Source: Cryptomeria japonica
Lineage: Eukaryota; Streptophyta; Pinopsida; Cupressales; Cupressaceae
Assembly: GCF_030272615.1 (NCBI RefSeq)
Contig: NC_081412.1
Span: 141,652,747 to 141,716,746, forward strand
Direction of reading: 5' to 3'
DNA: 64,000 nt
A model generated the notes under the pieces. It saw only the letters and a program-made list of their open reading frames with translations. It did not search any database and was not told the origin of the DNA. Every line of letters starts with the position of its first letter. Within the stretch, counting starts at the first letter, position 1. Of the stretch, positions 1 to 12,038 are shown piece after piece. Both the position numbers and the translations under genes were made by a program.

Positions 1-430
1 GGTGTGTGCTAACATATAATGTCGAAACTTCTGAGATGCGAAAACCACTATTAGGCAAGCCTTTTCAATGAATGTATAGTTGAGTTCATAGTCATTCAAT
101 GTTCTACTGATGTAATATATGGCGCATTCCTTTCCTTGTTGATCCTCTTGTGCCAATAATGCCCCCAACGATATGTCTGTTGTTGAGATATATAAGATAA
201 GAGGCTTTCCTGCAACTGGTGGGACTAGAACTGGCAGATTTATCAGGTACTGTTTGATTTGGTAAAAAGATTCTGCACACTTGGCCTCCCATTTGAATGG
301 TACATTTTTGTGTAGTAAATGGTTAAATGGTAGACTTTTATCTGCTAGCTGAGCGATGAATCGCTTGATGGATTGAAGTCATCCCTGTAGAGATCTGAGT
401 TGACTGATATTCTTTGGGGGTGGCATGTCC
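1..430 (-). pseudogene. RNase H of element 1, partial
   Basis: The minus strand from about 300 to 1 reads LYISTTDISLGALLAQ, CAIYYISRTL, DYELNYTFIEKACL and SQKFRHYML, the N-terminal half of a Ty3/gypsy RNase H. The catalytic Asp (in TTD) and Glu (in IEKAC) are visible. It is cut by the window edge. The segment between 430 and 300 contains stops. Confidence 0.7.
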
Positions 431-438
431 ATAATGGC

Positions 439-1772
439 CTATACTTTTGCTAGATCTACTTCAATACCTTTAGCTAAGACTATGTAGCCTAGTAACTTGC
501 CTGATGTAACCCCGAAGACAAACTTCTTAGGGTTAAGCCTGACTTGGAATTTCTCTAATCGATCAAAGATTTTCATTAGGATACCAAGATGTTCTGCTCT
601 GGTGAAAGATTTAGCTAGTAAGTCATCCACATAATCTTCCATAAATGTGTGCATCATGTCATGGAATATTGTGGTCATTGGTCTTTGATAAGTGGCCCCT
701 GCATTCTTTAAGCCGAAAGGCATAACATTCCAACAGTACGTTCCCCAAGGACAGGTGAACGCGGTTTTATCTTGATCTTCTGGGGCTATTTGATTTGATT
801 ATAACTTGAGAAACCATCCATAGGTGAGAGCATTGCATGGCCTGCTGTGAGATCTACAATGATGTCGATACTGGGCAGAGGAAAGTCATCTTTTGGACAA
901 GCTTTGTTGACGTCTCTGAAGTCAGTGCAGATTCTGATACTACCATCTGGTTTTGATACTGGAACGATGTTGAAAATCCATTCCGCATAGTCAATGGGTC
1001 GGATGAATCCGACGTCTAATAATTTCTTTAGTTCAGTTTTGACCATGAGTGCCACTTGTGGATTCATCGTTCGTAGCTTTTGCTTGACTGGCTTAACTCC
1101 TATAGAAATGGACAAGTGATGCATGATTAAGTGTGGATCTACTCCGGGCATATCAGCATATGACCAAGCAAAGTTGATTTGTTGTTCTTTAAAGAAAATG
1201 ATGAATGCTGATCTTTCTGCCTCTGTTAGAGATTCTGCAAGGTGTATGTTCCTAACTACTTCTGTGGTGCCAATGTTGATTGATTGAGTGGGCTCAATCA
1301 ATATGGGCGATCGCTCATGAAAGTGCTCAGGAAGAGTGTCAAGTCTCCCATCGTTAGGTGCCTTAAAAAGGTTTTCACCCTTAGATGCGTCCTTTATTTT
1401 TACTTTTTTATGATCTAGAGCTGCCATTGACTGGTTTTCAGCATCAAATCCTTTATTTGTTGTATTTTTGCGACTGAGAGACTTGACACTCTCTGATTGA
1501 TAGATATCATTATTTTGTTCACTGGTAGAGCCTGTGTCGGGATTTATGGTACATAGGTAATGGATAATAGATTCGTCATTTGGGAAAATTGGTATATCAT
1601 GGATTTCAGGTTCATCCCAGTCGATGAGATCAGGAAAGACAAGTGGTAAGGAATCGTTAGGTGGATCAAGTTCGGCTACTGTGAGTGTTAGGACAGAGTT
1701 TTCATCGTGATGGTTCTTGGTTTTAAAGAAGTTCAAGATTTTGTCGAGATCTTTGATGGTATTATCCTCCAC
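439..1772 (-). pseudogene. Reverse transcriptase of element 1
   Basis: The segment has the Tat-type entry FAWSYADMPGVDPHLIMHHL, then VSKPDGSIRICTDFRDVNKA, ACPKDDFPLPSIDIIVDLTA and MDGFSSYNQI up to a stop at 786. After a frame change the RT continues with MPFGLKNAGATYQRPMTT and the catalytic box EDYVDDLLAKS (YVDD), then the thumb (LNPKKFVFGVTSGKLLGYIV). Fingers and palm motifs are all present, but the frameshift between 786 and 723 splits the palm. The enzyme would copy the element RNA into DNA. This copy cannot make an intact RT. Confidence 0.85.
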
Positions 1773-2679
1773 ATATACTTGCTCATAATGTTCCTGTTCG
1801 CTTTAGATGTTCCTGTTCATAGATATTCTGTGGTCCAAATTGAAGAGGTCTATCTTCTGCGGTATGTTCTTCTTGGGAAATAGATATAGAATCAGTATCA
1901 CTAGAGATATCTGTAGTAGCATTGGAGCAGGTACCCCATTCATATTCATTAGAATAAGTCTCATAGGCATCATCCCAGATTCTATCTGTGTTGTAAATAG
2001 GTAGGTTGTATGGTGAAAATAAATCTTTGATGATTGATACCATTTTGATGGTTTTTGTTGATTCTATGTCAGATCCATCCTCTACTTTCTGAATTTGTTC
2101 ATAGACTGTGCTTTCTCGGGGAGGAATAATGGTATCTGGAGATGACATGATTTGTTCTTGAGATATTGGTGTCTGAATATGAGTTACTGCTGCAGATAGG
2201 GCCTTCTTATGACTTAGAAGCTTTTCCTGATGTAACTTCTGATCTTGACATTCCCGTGCCTTGCGGATTGTTTCTGCAGATTCAAAGAGTGCTTCCTACC
2301 AGGATTCTTCTTTGTACTTTGTCTTTACTTTCCATTGAGGTTTGATAGGTAGGTGTGGCAGCTGTTTCAATAGGAACGTGAGTTTAGAACCCAATCCTGC
2401 TTTGTTTCTGCTAGGTTGTGAAGGAAGATCTATAGGTTCAATGACTCCTTATTTGCGTTTCCCAATAGGTCCTTTACCACCATATCCCATTTGTTTCATG
2501 ATTAAGTAGCCTTTTCCATATAGGTGTGTTAGTAGAACAATGTCTAGAGTGGCTGCTCTGTGACTTTCTTCTTCATCTTTGTATAACCAGCTAAGAACAT
2601 CTTTGTCTTCTGATTCATGTGCTAGAGTACCCAGTTGGATGAAGGTACCATCAAATTTAGTGATGGGTTGAGTAGCCAG
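1773..2679 (-). pseudogene. Protease-RT linker of element 1
   Basis: This is a low-conservation, acidic, Ser/Thr-rich spacer between protease and reverse transcriptase. The only longer open piece is 1783-2148, in the gag frame. The frame then changes before the RT segment starts at 1772, so there is a net indel close to 1773-1783. Element 2 has an equivalent acidic linker at about 13.8-14.7 kb. No catalytic motif is visible. Confidence 0.55.
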
Positions 2680-5481
2680 CTATGTTGATGTAGTAGGCAA
2701 ACCATGTGATCTAGGTGATGTTGGCAATTTGGCCAAGCATAAAGGCTCTAGAGAGTATTCTCCCATGCCTTGGTCTTTGATTTGCATTTTCTGCTTGAAG
2801 TCTCCCCATAAGGAGTTGGATTTTGCTGTGTGTGGATCTGATGTTGAAGATTGTTGCTTTTCTCTATTATGAGGAACCAAACTGTCCTGGGCTGCCCCCA
2901 TTGCGTTGCAATGTTGAAATGGATTGTGATCAACAGATATGGATATTTCTCGTCCATCATAAGGAAACTTGACACACTGGTGATACGTAGAAGGTACTTC
3001 TTGCATTTCATGTATCTAGGGTTGTCCTAACAAAATATTGTAGGTTAGATCAATATCTAAGACTTGACAGATAGTATCTTTTTATACTAGTCCCACTTGA
3101 ATAGGTAATATCACTGTGCCTTTAGAGGACCTTTCCTCATCATCATATGCCTTTATAGTAATTTTCTTGCAAGGATCAATAGATTCTTCTGAGAAACCTA
3201 ATGCACGGATAAGCTTTAAAGTACATATATTAAGTCCGGCTCCTCCATCTATTAGGACTCTTTTGACTCGGTTTTTGCAAACAATGACTTCAATATGGAG
3301 AGGGGTATTATGTGGATGACTCAAGGAAGTATTATCATGCTCCGAGAAGGTGAGGTTATGAGGTCCTATCATATGGGCGACCATGGCTTGAAATCTGTCT
3401 GTATCCAAATTTTGAGGTACATTGGTTTCCAATAGTGCTTTTTCTAATATGTCTTTGTGCTTCGGTGATAGTTTCAATAATTCCAAGATAGATATCTGAG
3501 CTGGATTCTTGCGTAGTTGGCTAACCAAGTCATATTGGATTTTTGGTAGAGTAGTTGCAGGTGCAGTATGTCCTTTCAAGACATATTTCTGAGTTCGGAT
3601 TATTACATTGACAGATTCATGATCACACTGATCTCGGATGGTGATGACATTTACTTGATGATCTTCAGCTGATATGTGGTTGATGGTGTTGTTGTAGATG
3701 TGATTAATACGAGCACCGCTTGTATCATCTGAAGTGGATGCTCCATCTTTGTTGTAATTTGGGAGAGGATTTTTAAAGGCTCCGTGATCACCATTTGTTT
3801 TGAGACCATCAACCGTTAAGTCACCTCGATCAATCATGTCCTGTACTATGTGTTTCAATCTCATGCACCCGTTTGTTCTATGACCCTTGTTGTGATGGAA
3901 ATCACAATAGTGCAAATCATTCCACCAAGGTGGCTTGATTGGGGGTTCATAATTGTTGATTGGAGGCAAAGATAGAATCTTGTTTGCCAAAAGTTCTCTG
4001 AATGCTGATTCTAACGATTGTCCCAGTGGTGTGAAGATGCGCTTTTGGAAATTGTTCGCATTGTGTGAATTGTTGTTAGGTCCTGGATTCATGTTTTTGC
4101 TTTGAGTATCGTTGGTGTTGTTTGTGTTGAGCTGTCCTTGATCAGTGTTTGGTGCATATGTGTTAGCATTTGGTGCAGCATTTTTGAGATTTTTCATGTT
4201 CTGAGAATTTCCAGATAATGCAAGCACTGGTTGCTTAGATTTGGGATCATGTGATTCGTTGTTGCCTTCGTTTCTGTTTCGAGTCCAAAATCTAGATTTG
4301 TCAAGGTTGGTGTTGTTTTGGTTATTGTAGTTTGATGAGTTTGTTCCTTCCTTGAAGAACTTGAGTGTTCCCTTTTTGACACATGCTTCTTCTACTTGAA
4401 TGCTATTTTCAATCAATTTAGCGAAAGATGGTATACATTGAAGTTTTAGTCTGTAACTCATCTCGTCGTTCAGGTTATCGATGAAGATTTCCATTTTCTC
4501 CGTTTCAGGAATATCTTGAGGGTATCTGGAGACCATGCGTCGCCAGCGTTGAAGGAATACCATGAATGTTTCATTGTTCTTTTGTTTGGTATTGCAAACA
4601 TCTAGCATGGTTATGGCATGTTGGATGTTGTAGGAATAGTGGGTTATGAATTTGTTAACCAACTCATCAAATGATCTGACAGGTGGTGAGATTTTGGATA
4701 ACCATTCCATGGTTTGCCCTCCCAAACTTCTGGGGAATAACCTCATCAAATAGATGTCATCATGAGCAAATTCAAGGCTCAGTGTGCAAAATTCGCGAAC
4801 ATGATCCCGGGGATCACTTTTCCCATCATATTTATCAAATTTGGGAACGTCTGAGTTTGGAGGAAAAGGCACCATGTTCAAGCTTCTGTCAAATGGATAA
4901 GGACAGATTTCGTTTAAAGAGTACCGCACTGTTGTCCCTTGTTGCATATCCTGTATTTGCCTTTGCAACATTTGCATTTGTTGAGTAAGGGCTGCCAAAG
5001 GTATATTGTCTTGTCGAGGAAAAAGTTCTTGCCTTGTATTGGTTCTCAGCTGAAAAGGTGTGGTAAATGGTATATGTTGCTCTAGTGTTTCTAGCTCAGG
5101 TATACACATTTCTGATATACGTTGTTCGGGAATGTGTTGTTCAAAGTTATGTTGTTCAGGTATGTGAGTTTCTTTTTCTTGGCGTTGTTCTTGATATGCA
5201 TATTGTCGAGATCCGGTTTGAAAAATGTTTGGGTCAAAATCTTCGGGAAGTTTAACGCCTTTGCTTATAAGCATCAACGTATATTTTTCTTTATCATTTT
5301 CCATGAGCTTTTCTACAAGTTTTTGGAAGGAAGGATTTTCTTGACATTCCCGAAGAAGTGCTTCAGTAATTTCAAGTTCTTCCATTGGTGGAACTTCAAA
5401 AGGATTTGATAATCTGCGATTCATACTGGACTCAGCGTGTGCCTCGCTTTGTTTGTCTCGTTGAGAGCGAGTAACAGGCAT
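2680..5481 (-). pseudogene. gag-protease of element 1 (Tat-type Ty3/gypsy)
   Basis: The first ATG gives a protein starting MPVTRSQRDKQ; the open frame extends further upstream only through a TTG. Gag would form the particle and bind RNA. In order are a Gln/Glu-rich N-terminus, a retrotransposon gag domain (FDKYDGKSDPRDHVREF, then MEWLSKISPP), an Asn-rich linker, a zinc knuckle YCDFHHNKGHRTNGC (near 3870-3920), and a retropepsin core VLIDGGAGLNIC (near 3240). The frame hits TAA at 3079 and TAG near 3016 but continues in the same frame with clear homology (YNILLGQP, then STYHQCVKFP) to 2680, so gag and protease were one frame. These stops make it a pseudogene. Confidence 0.85.
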
Positions 5482-6339
5482 TTTAGTAGAAACTTTCAGT
5501 GATGAAAGGGACAAAAGCCTCTTCGATGTGTTGCTCGGGTGTTGGTGGTTCTGGTCGAGATGTGTTATATGTGATGCACTCGTCGGGCAAGAATGCTGGA
5601 TTGATTTTTCCGCCGCGGTGTATGGTTTGATTAAAAGCAGACTTTTGACAGTATGCTCTTGTTTTCAAAGGTTCTTTGTCAAATTCACTAGATTTGTTTT
5701 GGATATAACGTTTGACGTGATGAAGGAATACCGGATGAGATTTGAAGAGTTGACGATTGATGTATAAAAACTTATTTCTCTTGATGAATTTGGAAAAACT
5801 AGGTTGTTGTTTCTTCAACATGATGTTACAATAGAGGTTCTTTCTTTTCAGAATAAGAGGATTAGTCATGCATGAGTGATCAATGATTTCCTTTGATTTG
5901 TTTGGATTCAGTTGATTCTTGTTTTTGAAATTTTTTCAAATCTTACTTTATCAGAGTGAAGGTTTAGATGTCCCTTTACGATAAAGTGTGTCAAATGATA
6001 TGGATAAAAGCTTCCCGATCTGGAAACTGGATTTGATGATTTGGGAATTTTAAACAAGTGTTTTGAGATAGAAATCCATAAGATGGTAAAGGATATTGTT
6101 GATACTGATGATGAAATTTCCGGATTATGATAGGAGAGACGTCCTCTATTGTGCGATTTGTTTAGGATTCTGACAACTTTTGTTTTGACACAAATTGAGC
6201 TCAAGAAATAGTTTTAGTGGTTTGTTTGTCACTCTGGTTTGATGAAAACTAATGTTGGATGAAAAAAGGCTTCTAAAAATGTTTTTGAAATTTTGAAATT
6301 TTTCTCTTGGTTAGCTCTCTGTTTTCCTGTTTTGGATTA

Positions 6340-6855
6340 CGCGCTAGAACAGAGTCTACATGCACTACTGAATTTACTTGATGCGCTAAAAGAATGAGCA
6401 CACACACTAATCTGCCCCTAGACATGCGCTAAAGTTCAAATTTTATGAAATGGCGGTCTAACAGTTTCAAAAGTTTATGCGCTATCCTAGGTCTTCTACG
6501 CGCTAACTTTTAAACTGTATGCGCTAATGTTTCTATGCCACGCGCTAAGCTGTTTCTTCTACGTGCTAAAAAGAGGACTGTTGAAAATTGTTTTTGAAAT
6601 TGTTTGGAAAAGCTATGCGCTATACTGAGCCTATCACGCGCTAAATTTTAGACTTAATGCGCTAATTCTTGGTTCCCACGCGCTGAGATGTTGCTTCCAC
6701 GCGCTAGACTATTGTTGGGATGCGCTAAAGGACTTTGCACTGTGTTGTCTTAGCTGAAAATGCTACTGTTTTAACTTCACGCGCTAATTTGAAGTTTGAA
6801 TGCGCTAACAAAAGTCTTCCACGCGCTAAGATGTTGTTTTTATGCGCTAGACTGT
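6340..6855. repeat. Dispersed GCGCTA motif array, first block
   Basis: By eye about 18 copies of TGCGCTA or CACGCGCTA(A) occur in about 515 bp, with a few variants such as CGTGCTA and GCGCTGA. Spacers between copies are not themselves repeated, so this is not a simple tandem repeat. Confidence 0.8.
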
Positions 6856-8034
6856 CCTGATTTTTTCGTTTGGGTGATTTCTTGAGGTTTTTGAATTTTG
6901 TTGAGAAATTTTCAAGTGCGATGGATGATTTTCTGAAGTAATAAATGCAAGCACGGCACAAAAAGTACAACCATTTTGCCTAATCTAACAAAAGTGTATG
7001 TTCTGCGAGGATGTGTTCAAATCCCCAATGTTTTAATAGGTTTCGATACAAGTAATACACTTCAGAAAGACTCTTTATTCAAGGGTCATAAATAACATCA
7101 TAGCCCACTAGTCTCGATACTCCATCAGCTCAAACAGCTGTGTCACCCCCTAGAGGGTGCCCCTTTTTTTGTCTTTTGCCAGAAATTAACCCAAAGTGAA
7201 TTGCTTCATAGTTGAGTAGTTATCTTGGGAGATATATGGTGAGTAATCTTGGGGGTGAATTCTTCTCCACCCTTGCACTATGATGTTATAAATGTTTGGT
7301 TAATAACTCAATTCAAAGCTTCTAATTCTATGGTTCATAATCAGACTTCCCGTTCGGCCGTCAGTGATAAACTCCCTCAAGAGGCTTCCCAACTTTTAGA
7401 ACAAAAGCTTTACGTATCTCAAGGATACTGGGGGAAGGCTAATCACTGCGCGCAACCGTTGAAAAGGACTTTCGTCACTTTCCACATTTGATTATAGTGG
7501 GTTGGAATTCTTGGCGTCAAAGTCGTTCCCCACTTAGGTCGTTCCCTTCACACCGGCCATAAATTGCTTTAAGAGTTGATTACAACTCCTCGAGAAGGTA
7601 GACCTGCTAAAGGTTTTAATGCTTGAATTACTGAAAGCTGTAAGAGTGGTCTGGATTTTTGATCACCCAGTTAAGGGGAGAGCATATTCCTTCCACTTTT
7701 GAGACAAAGCAATCAATTGGGTTTATTTTATCCTTTCAAATCAGTGATTTGCTACAATCTATGTAGAGATGTTGCTCCACAAAAACATGATGTTCCTTTT
7801 AATTCTTAAAAGAAAGATTTTTTGATCTATGGAAAGGAAATGGTCAACAAAGCAAATTTTTGATTTTGTGGTCAACAAAAGAAATCGTGTTTGAAATAAA
7901 ATTCCCCGCTCTACCTGCAAGAAACCATTAGAATCCTACAAACAAAAGAAAAAAAGAAAATGTTAGATGATCTGGGGGACTTTTACAAGCCTAAAATTTT
8001 AGTTCGGTTACAATAAAATTTTAATCCTCTATCT

Positions 8035-8460
8035 GCGATGTGCTACAGAATGGACCGCACGCACTACAATAAAAGCCAGATGCGCTAAAATTATGTTCCT
8101 CTGTGCTATACTGTTGTTGGGATGCGCTACTTTGTGAATTGGAAGCGCTACTCTGTTCCTTTTCTTTCTCCCACGCTTAGTTCTGTAGGAAAATTTGAAA
8201 TATCATGCGCTAACTTTTGAGTTTCACGTGCTGGATGATGGACTATAAGCGCTAAAGTGGGGATCAGATGCACTAATATGTTAACTTGATACACTACTCT
8301 GTCTTTTTCCCGCGTCAAGACCTACAAGAAAATTTTAGGTGGAGTCATGCGCTAAGAAAAGGTCTTCACGCGCTAAAGTATAGAGCCCACGTGCTAAACA
8401 GTAAGCGGGATGCGCTAGATTGTTGATCAGATGCGCTATGGAATGTTTCCGACGTGCCAA
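8035..8460. repeat. Dispersed GCGCTA motif array, second block
   Basis: About 18 further copies lie next to the PBS, more degenerate than in the first block (TGTGCTA, CGCACTA, TACACTA, CGTGCCA occur). The alternation between AT- and CAC-prefixed forms is still visible. Confidence 0.75.
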
Positions 8461-8523
8461 TTCCTGTTTCCTACGGACCTGCAAAAGTCATTAATTTGAA
8501 AAACCGATTTGTTATTTGGGGTT

Positions 8524-8543
8524 GGGCCCCACGGTGGGCGCCA
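8524..8543 (-). other. Primer binding site of element 1
   Basis: The minus strand reads TGGCGCCCACCGTGGGGC directly inside the LTR end, separated by TTTC. The TGGCGCC start is a frequent PBS type in plant Ty3/gypsy elements of the Tat branch. I did not assign the tRNA. Confidence 0.65.
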
Positions 8544-8547
8544 GAAA

Positions 8548-10015
8548 TGTATGCGGTAAAGTGGGCTGATAAAACTAAATATGTAAAATATATAAAAATA
8601 CTAGTCCACACACACACACAAGACTTCTTGGTGAAAGCTATGGAGTAATAACATATTACTCAACTTTCCAAGGAGGGTCCCATGGTTCTCTATCTCACAA
8701 TGTCCATCAAACCAATGTTTTGCTCTCAGATCACTGAGCAAAATGGTTCAGGGATGGCAAATGTAAGAACGAGGGATGTTCTGATAGATTTTAGTATGAG
8801 ATGCATTATAGGCTAGGTATGATTCTAAAATACAATAAACTAAATGATAAGATGACAAGATTAGTATGAATACTATCCTAGCATACTATATTTAGTCTAT
8901 GATTGAACTAAAATGATAAAAAAAGTAATCTAAACATGCATATTTAGTCTACTTCTTGATCTAAAAGAGAGGCTAAATGATGAGCATAAAATGATATGAA
9001 AGCTTGAAAGAATTTGAACATAAGTGTAATGCTTCAAATTTGAAAGATGATTGTTAAAAATGGAGAAATGAGAGCTCTATTTATAGCACAAACAGGGCAA
9101 TGGATGGTCAGGATTGAATGGTTTAATCAAGGGTTGAGTTTGAAAGTTTGGGGATCCATGTGCATAATTGGCACTAATGAAATGGTGACAAGTGTCAACA
9201 TAGGATTGGGTTGAGAGAAGAGGTTGGAGGCATTAAAGGCCTGAGAAAACCTCATGGTTATCTAAAGGCTAAGGGTCAAGTCTAAGTTAGGCTTACCCAC
9301 TAGATTAAGAGTTAATCTAAGGATAAACCTTTGTGCAAATGATTAAGAGATAATCATGGTCAAAGCATTAATGGCTTGATGAGACCTTTGGGATAGGTAG
9401 AGGATGAGTCAAAACAAATGTTTTAACCATGTGGGAGGGTTTGAGTTAACCATTAATGGTTATTGGAGACTTTGGGGATTAAGTGGTTGAAGGTTGAAAG
9501 CCTTCAATGGTTATCAAAGACTTTGAGCCATTTAGTGGTTGAAGGTTGAAAGCCTTTAATGGTTATCAAAGACTTTGAGCCATTTGAGAAGTGACTTCCC
9601 TTTGCTTAGGGATGTGACAAAATTTAGAGGAGAGTTAGGTTAATTAGAAGTGATTAGAAGATTCTAGAAGGGATTAGAAAGGGGTTTGAGATTTTGCAAG
9701 TGGATGGAGGGATAATAGGATTTAATTGAAATAATTTAATTCATTCAATTTGGTTGTAATTAAATAAATTTGATTTATTCAATTTGGGATAACTATTTAA
9801 TTAAATTTGAATTTAATTAAAAGTGGATAGGGGGATTTAATTGAATAAAATGATTTATTCATTAAATGGGTATAGTGAATTTAATTTAAATAAATTGAGT
9901 AATTTACTTAATTAAATAGAAGAATGTAGATAATTTAATTAAATTGGATTTAATCAAATAGAGAAATGAACATAAAATATTCATTTAGGAATATGGTCAT
10001 TTTTATATGTCTACA
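8548..10015 (-). repeat. 5' LTR of element 1
   Basis: On the minus strand this block begins TGTAGACATA and ends ...GCATACA, and is followed after four bases by a PBS-like TGGCGCC. That gives canonical TG...CA ends and a length of about 1.47 kb. It contains a 52-bp tandem duplication (about 9482-9586) and AT-rich segments built on TTTAATT. The partner LTR is outside the window, so the boundaries rest on the terminal dinucleotides and the PBS only. Confidence 0.7.
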
Positions 10016-10163
10016 TTTACCTTGGGCACCTGCATGGAGGTTTTCACCAAGGTACTTGTCCATAGCGCCACAAAGTGGTTTTCACTGGTGGATAAATTGT
10101 TTTTTTTTCTTTTTCTGATTTTTTTTTTTTTTTTGTGTCATAAGGCACCTGTTTGCCAGCTTT
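10016..10163 (-). other. Residual 3' UTR of element 2
   Basis: T-rich sequence holds two copies of a GGCACCTG...TTTTCACCAA block (about 10025-10050 and 10144-10170). It stops where the element 1 LTR begins. No convincing polypurine tract is visible directly beside the LTR, which argues against that LTR being element 2's own 3' LTR. Confidence 0.45.
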
Positions 10164-11333
10164 TCACCAAAATGACGATTTTTTCAGGATCTTTTTCTCA
10201 TTTTTTTTTTTTAAATTTTTTTTTCTTGATTTTTTTGACAATTTAAGAGCATAAAATCTTTTGAGGTGCATGATATTCATTGGATCATCCAAAGGATCGC
10301 CTTCAGGAGTCGCCAACTGATAAGCTCCTGATCTATATTTTGCTATGATTACATATGGTCCAAGCCAATTAGGCTCGAACTTGCCTTTTTTTTCTCTTTC
10401 TTGTAGATTTTTCTGATTCTCCATGAGGACAAGATCACCAACTTGGAATTCCCGAGTTCTGACTTTTTTGTGATAACTTGTCCGCAAGCGGTTCTGATAG
10501 ACCTGGAGATGGTTCAAGGCCTTGAGGCGCCTTTCATCTAACAATTCTAGCTCTTGTAAGTGGGCAATTCTGTATTCTTCCTCTAGTAGGATGTCTTGCA
10601 GCGATACCCTTAGAGAGGGGATCTCGATCTTAAGGGGAAGGATGGCTTCGGAGCCAAAGACCAGGGAATAAGGGGTGGCACCTGTGGGGATGCGGATGGA
10701 GGTGTGGCAGGCCCACAAAGTGGGATGGAGTTGGAGGTACCAATCACAGCCAGCTTCATTGACTGTCTTTTTGAGGATTTTGATTAAGGTTTTATTAAAA
10801 ACCTCAGCTTGGTCGTTGCCTTAGGGATAATATGGGGTGGAGAAGCGATGTTGGATGTTGAATTTTTGGCAGAGTTCTTTGACATTCTGGTTTTTAAATT
10901 GTTTACCATTATCTGTGATAATAAATTTTGGGATGCCATACCAGAAGATTAGATAGTTCAGGATGAATTTGGATATTTGCTTGTCGGTGGTGAAAGTAAG
11001 AGGGATAGCCTCTACCCACTTGGTGAAGTATTCGGTGGTGGTGATAATGAATTTATGTCCATTGGAAGATAAAGGGTGGATTTTTCCAATGAGATCGAGC
11101 CCCCACTGTGAGAAAGGTCATGGTGTTATAAATGGCTGCAATTCTTATGACGATGCATGAATTTTGTCACCATGTTGTTGGCAAGGGATGCATTTATTCA
11201 CATAATTATATGCATCTACCTCCATTTTAGGCCAGTAGTATCCTATTCTCAAAAGCTTTTTAGCCAATGTGAGCCCACTTGTGTGTGCCCCACAGATACC
11301 CTCATGTACTTCGTGTAATGCCCATTCCACCTC
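10164..11333 (-). pseudogene. Integrase of element 2
   Basis: In one frame with stops at TAA 11145, TGA 11118 and TAA 10821. The HHCC zinc finger is visible (HEGICGAHTSG, then CIPCQQHGDK), then the DDE core: WGLDLIGKI (D), FIITDNGKQF (D) and GNDQAEVFNKTLIK (E). It ends with the GPY/F module (PNWLGPYVIIAKYRSG, then MNIMHLKRFYA) and a Lys-rich tail. The order after RNase H is the Ty3/gypsy order. Catalytic residues are kept; only nonsense codons inactivate it. Confidence 0.85.
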
Positions 11334-12038
11334 TTATTTATCTAAACACCTTAGGAGGGAACCATCGAAATGCTTTCTGAATAGGGTGTCTCCGAGGATG
11401 GTGTAACGAGCACATCGGTGGATGAAGGTTTGTTGTTGGGTTTTTGTGAGATGTGGGGGAATGGTGTTGTCTTTGAGGAAAGCGAAGGTTTCTTGGTACC
11501 AAGGGGACTCGAGACCAATGAGAACACACACCATTTCAGACTCTGGTAGGTCATATGCTGGTATAAATAATTGCTCGACCAAGAACTCGCACTTCTGACT
11601 GTGTGTTGGCATTTGAAGGAGGGAGCCAATGGTGGCCATTGCATCTACAACCCTATTGTTTATTTGTGGGATTTGATTAAATGTGATTGCTATGAAATGT
11701 TTCTTAAGATCTTCAACCATGGTATGGTAAGGAAGGAGTTTATCATCTTTTTTTCGGTACTCATCATTGAATTGTTTTATAACGAGTTGAGAATCACCAT
11801 AAACTTGTAACTCCTTTATTTTCCAGTGGATAGCCAGACGCAAACCTGTGATGAGTGCCTCGTATTTTTCTATGTTATTGGTACATGCAAAGGCTATCTT
11901 GTATGATTTAGGGATGCCAACTCCTTGAGGTGTGACCAATAATATTCCTGCCCCCGATCCATTTTGGGTGCAGGAGCCATCAAAGTATAATTGCCATGTG
12001 GAGGATGTGGAAACAGTCATAATGAACTCATTTGGCAA
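11334..12038 (-). pseudogene. Second, archaeal-type RNase H (aRNH) of element 2
   Basis: The segment starts WQLYFDGSCTQNGSGAGILL and contains NIEKYEALITGLRLAI, QVYGDSQLVIKQFNDEYRKK and NRVVDAMATIG. The pattern Asp (FDGS), Glu (EKYEA), Asp (YGDSQ), Asp (VVDAM) is the complete catalytic set of archaeal-type RNase HI, as found in Tat-lineage retrotransposons between RNase H and integrase. The piece ends at TAA 11334-11336. It then continues in frame into the integrase zinc finger. The domain itself looks catalytically complete. Confidence 0.85.

Larger units (their letters stand above)
5482..8523 (-). other. Long 5' leader of element 1 with two GCGCTA arrays
   Basis: About 3 kb lies between the PBS and the gag ATG. 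No long coding frame is convincing in it. Two stretches (about 6340-6855 and 8035-8460) are filled with the short word GCGCTA, preceded alternately by AT or CAC, with unrelated spacers of roughly 15-25 bases. The part between them (about 7080-7700) is recognisably similar to the leader of element 2 around 18.4-19.1 kb, for example a shared 'tatagtgrgttgg' block and a shared 'ggtctggattt...gagcatact' block. Confidence 0.6.
1..10015 (-). mobile_element. Tat-type Ty3/gypsy retrotransposon (element 1), truncated by window edge
   Basis: Read on the minus strand, the order is 5' LTR (10015 to 8548), PBS, leader of about 3 kb, gag-protease, RT, then the start of RNase H running off the window at position 1. 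The gag zinc-knuckle form (C-x2-H-x4-H-x4-C, YCDFHHNKGHRTNGC), the protease core DGGAGLN, the RT entry motif FAWSYADMPG and YVDD are typical of the plant Tat/Athila branch of Ty3/gypsy. The frame is broken by several stops and at least two frameshifts, so this copy is dead. It is a diverged sister of the element at 10-21.6 kb: leader, gag and pol are all recognisably homologous but not near-identical. The 3' LTR would lie left of the window. Confidence 0.85.

Noticed and set aside
3116-5409. Plus-strand open frames opposite the gag-protease of element 1
   Set aside because: They are shadows of the minus-strand coding region without motifs of their own.
7249-7491. 80-codon plus-strand frame in the element 1 leader
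   Set aside because: No domain. The homologous part of element 2's leader does not keep the frame open.
6340-8460. CRISPR-like array reading of the GCGCTA words
   Set aside because: Repeats are only 6-9 bases with irregular spacers, in a plant retrotransposon leader; no cas-like genes.
8548-10015. This LTR as the 3' LTR of element 2
   Set aside because: It lacks a clear polypurine tract on the element 2 side, has a PBS on the element 1 side, and is strongly diverged from element 2's 5' LTR. Not fully excluded.
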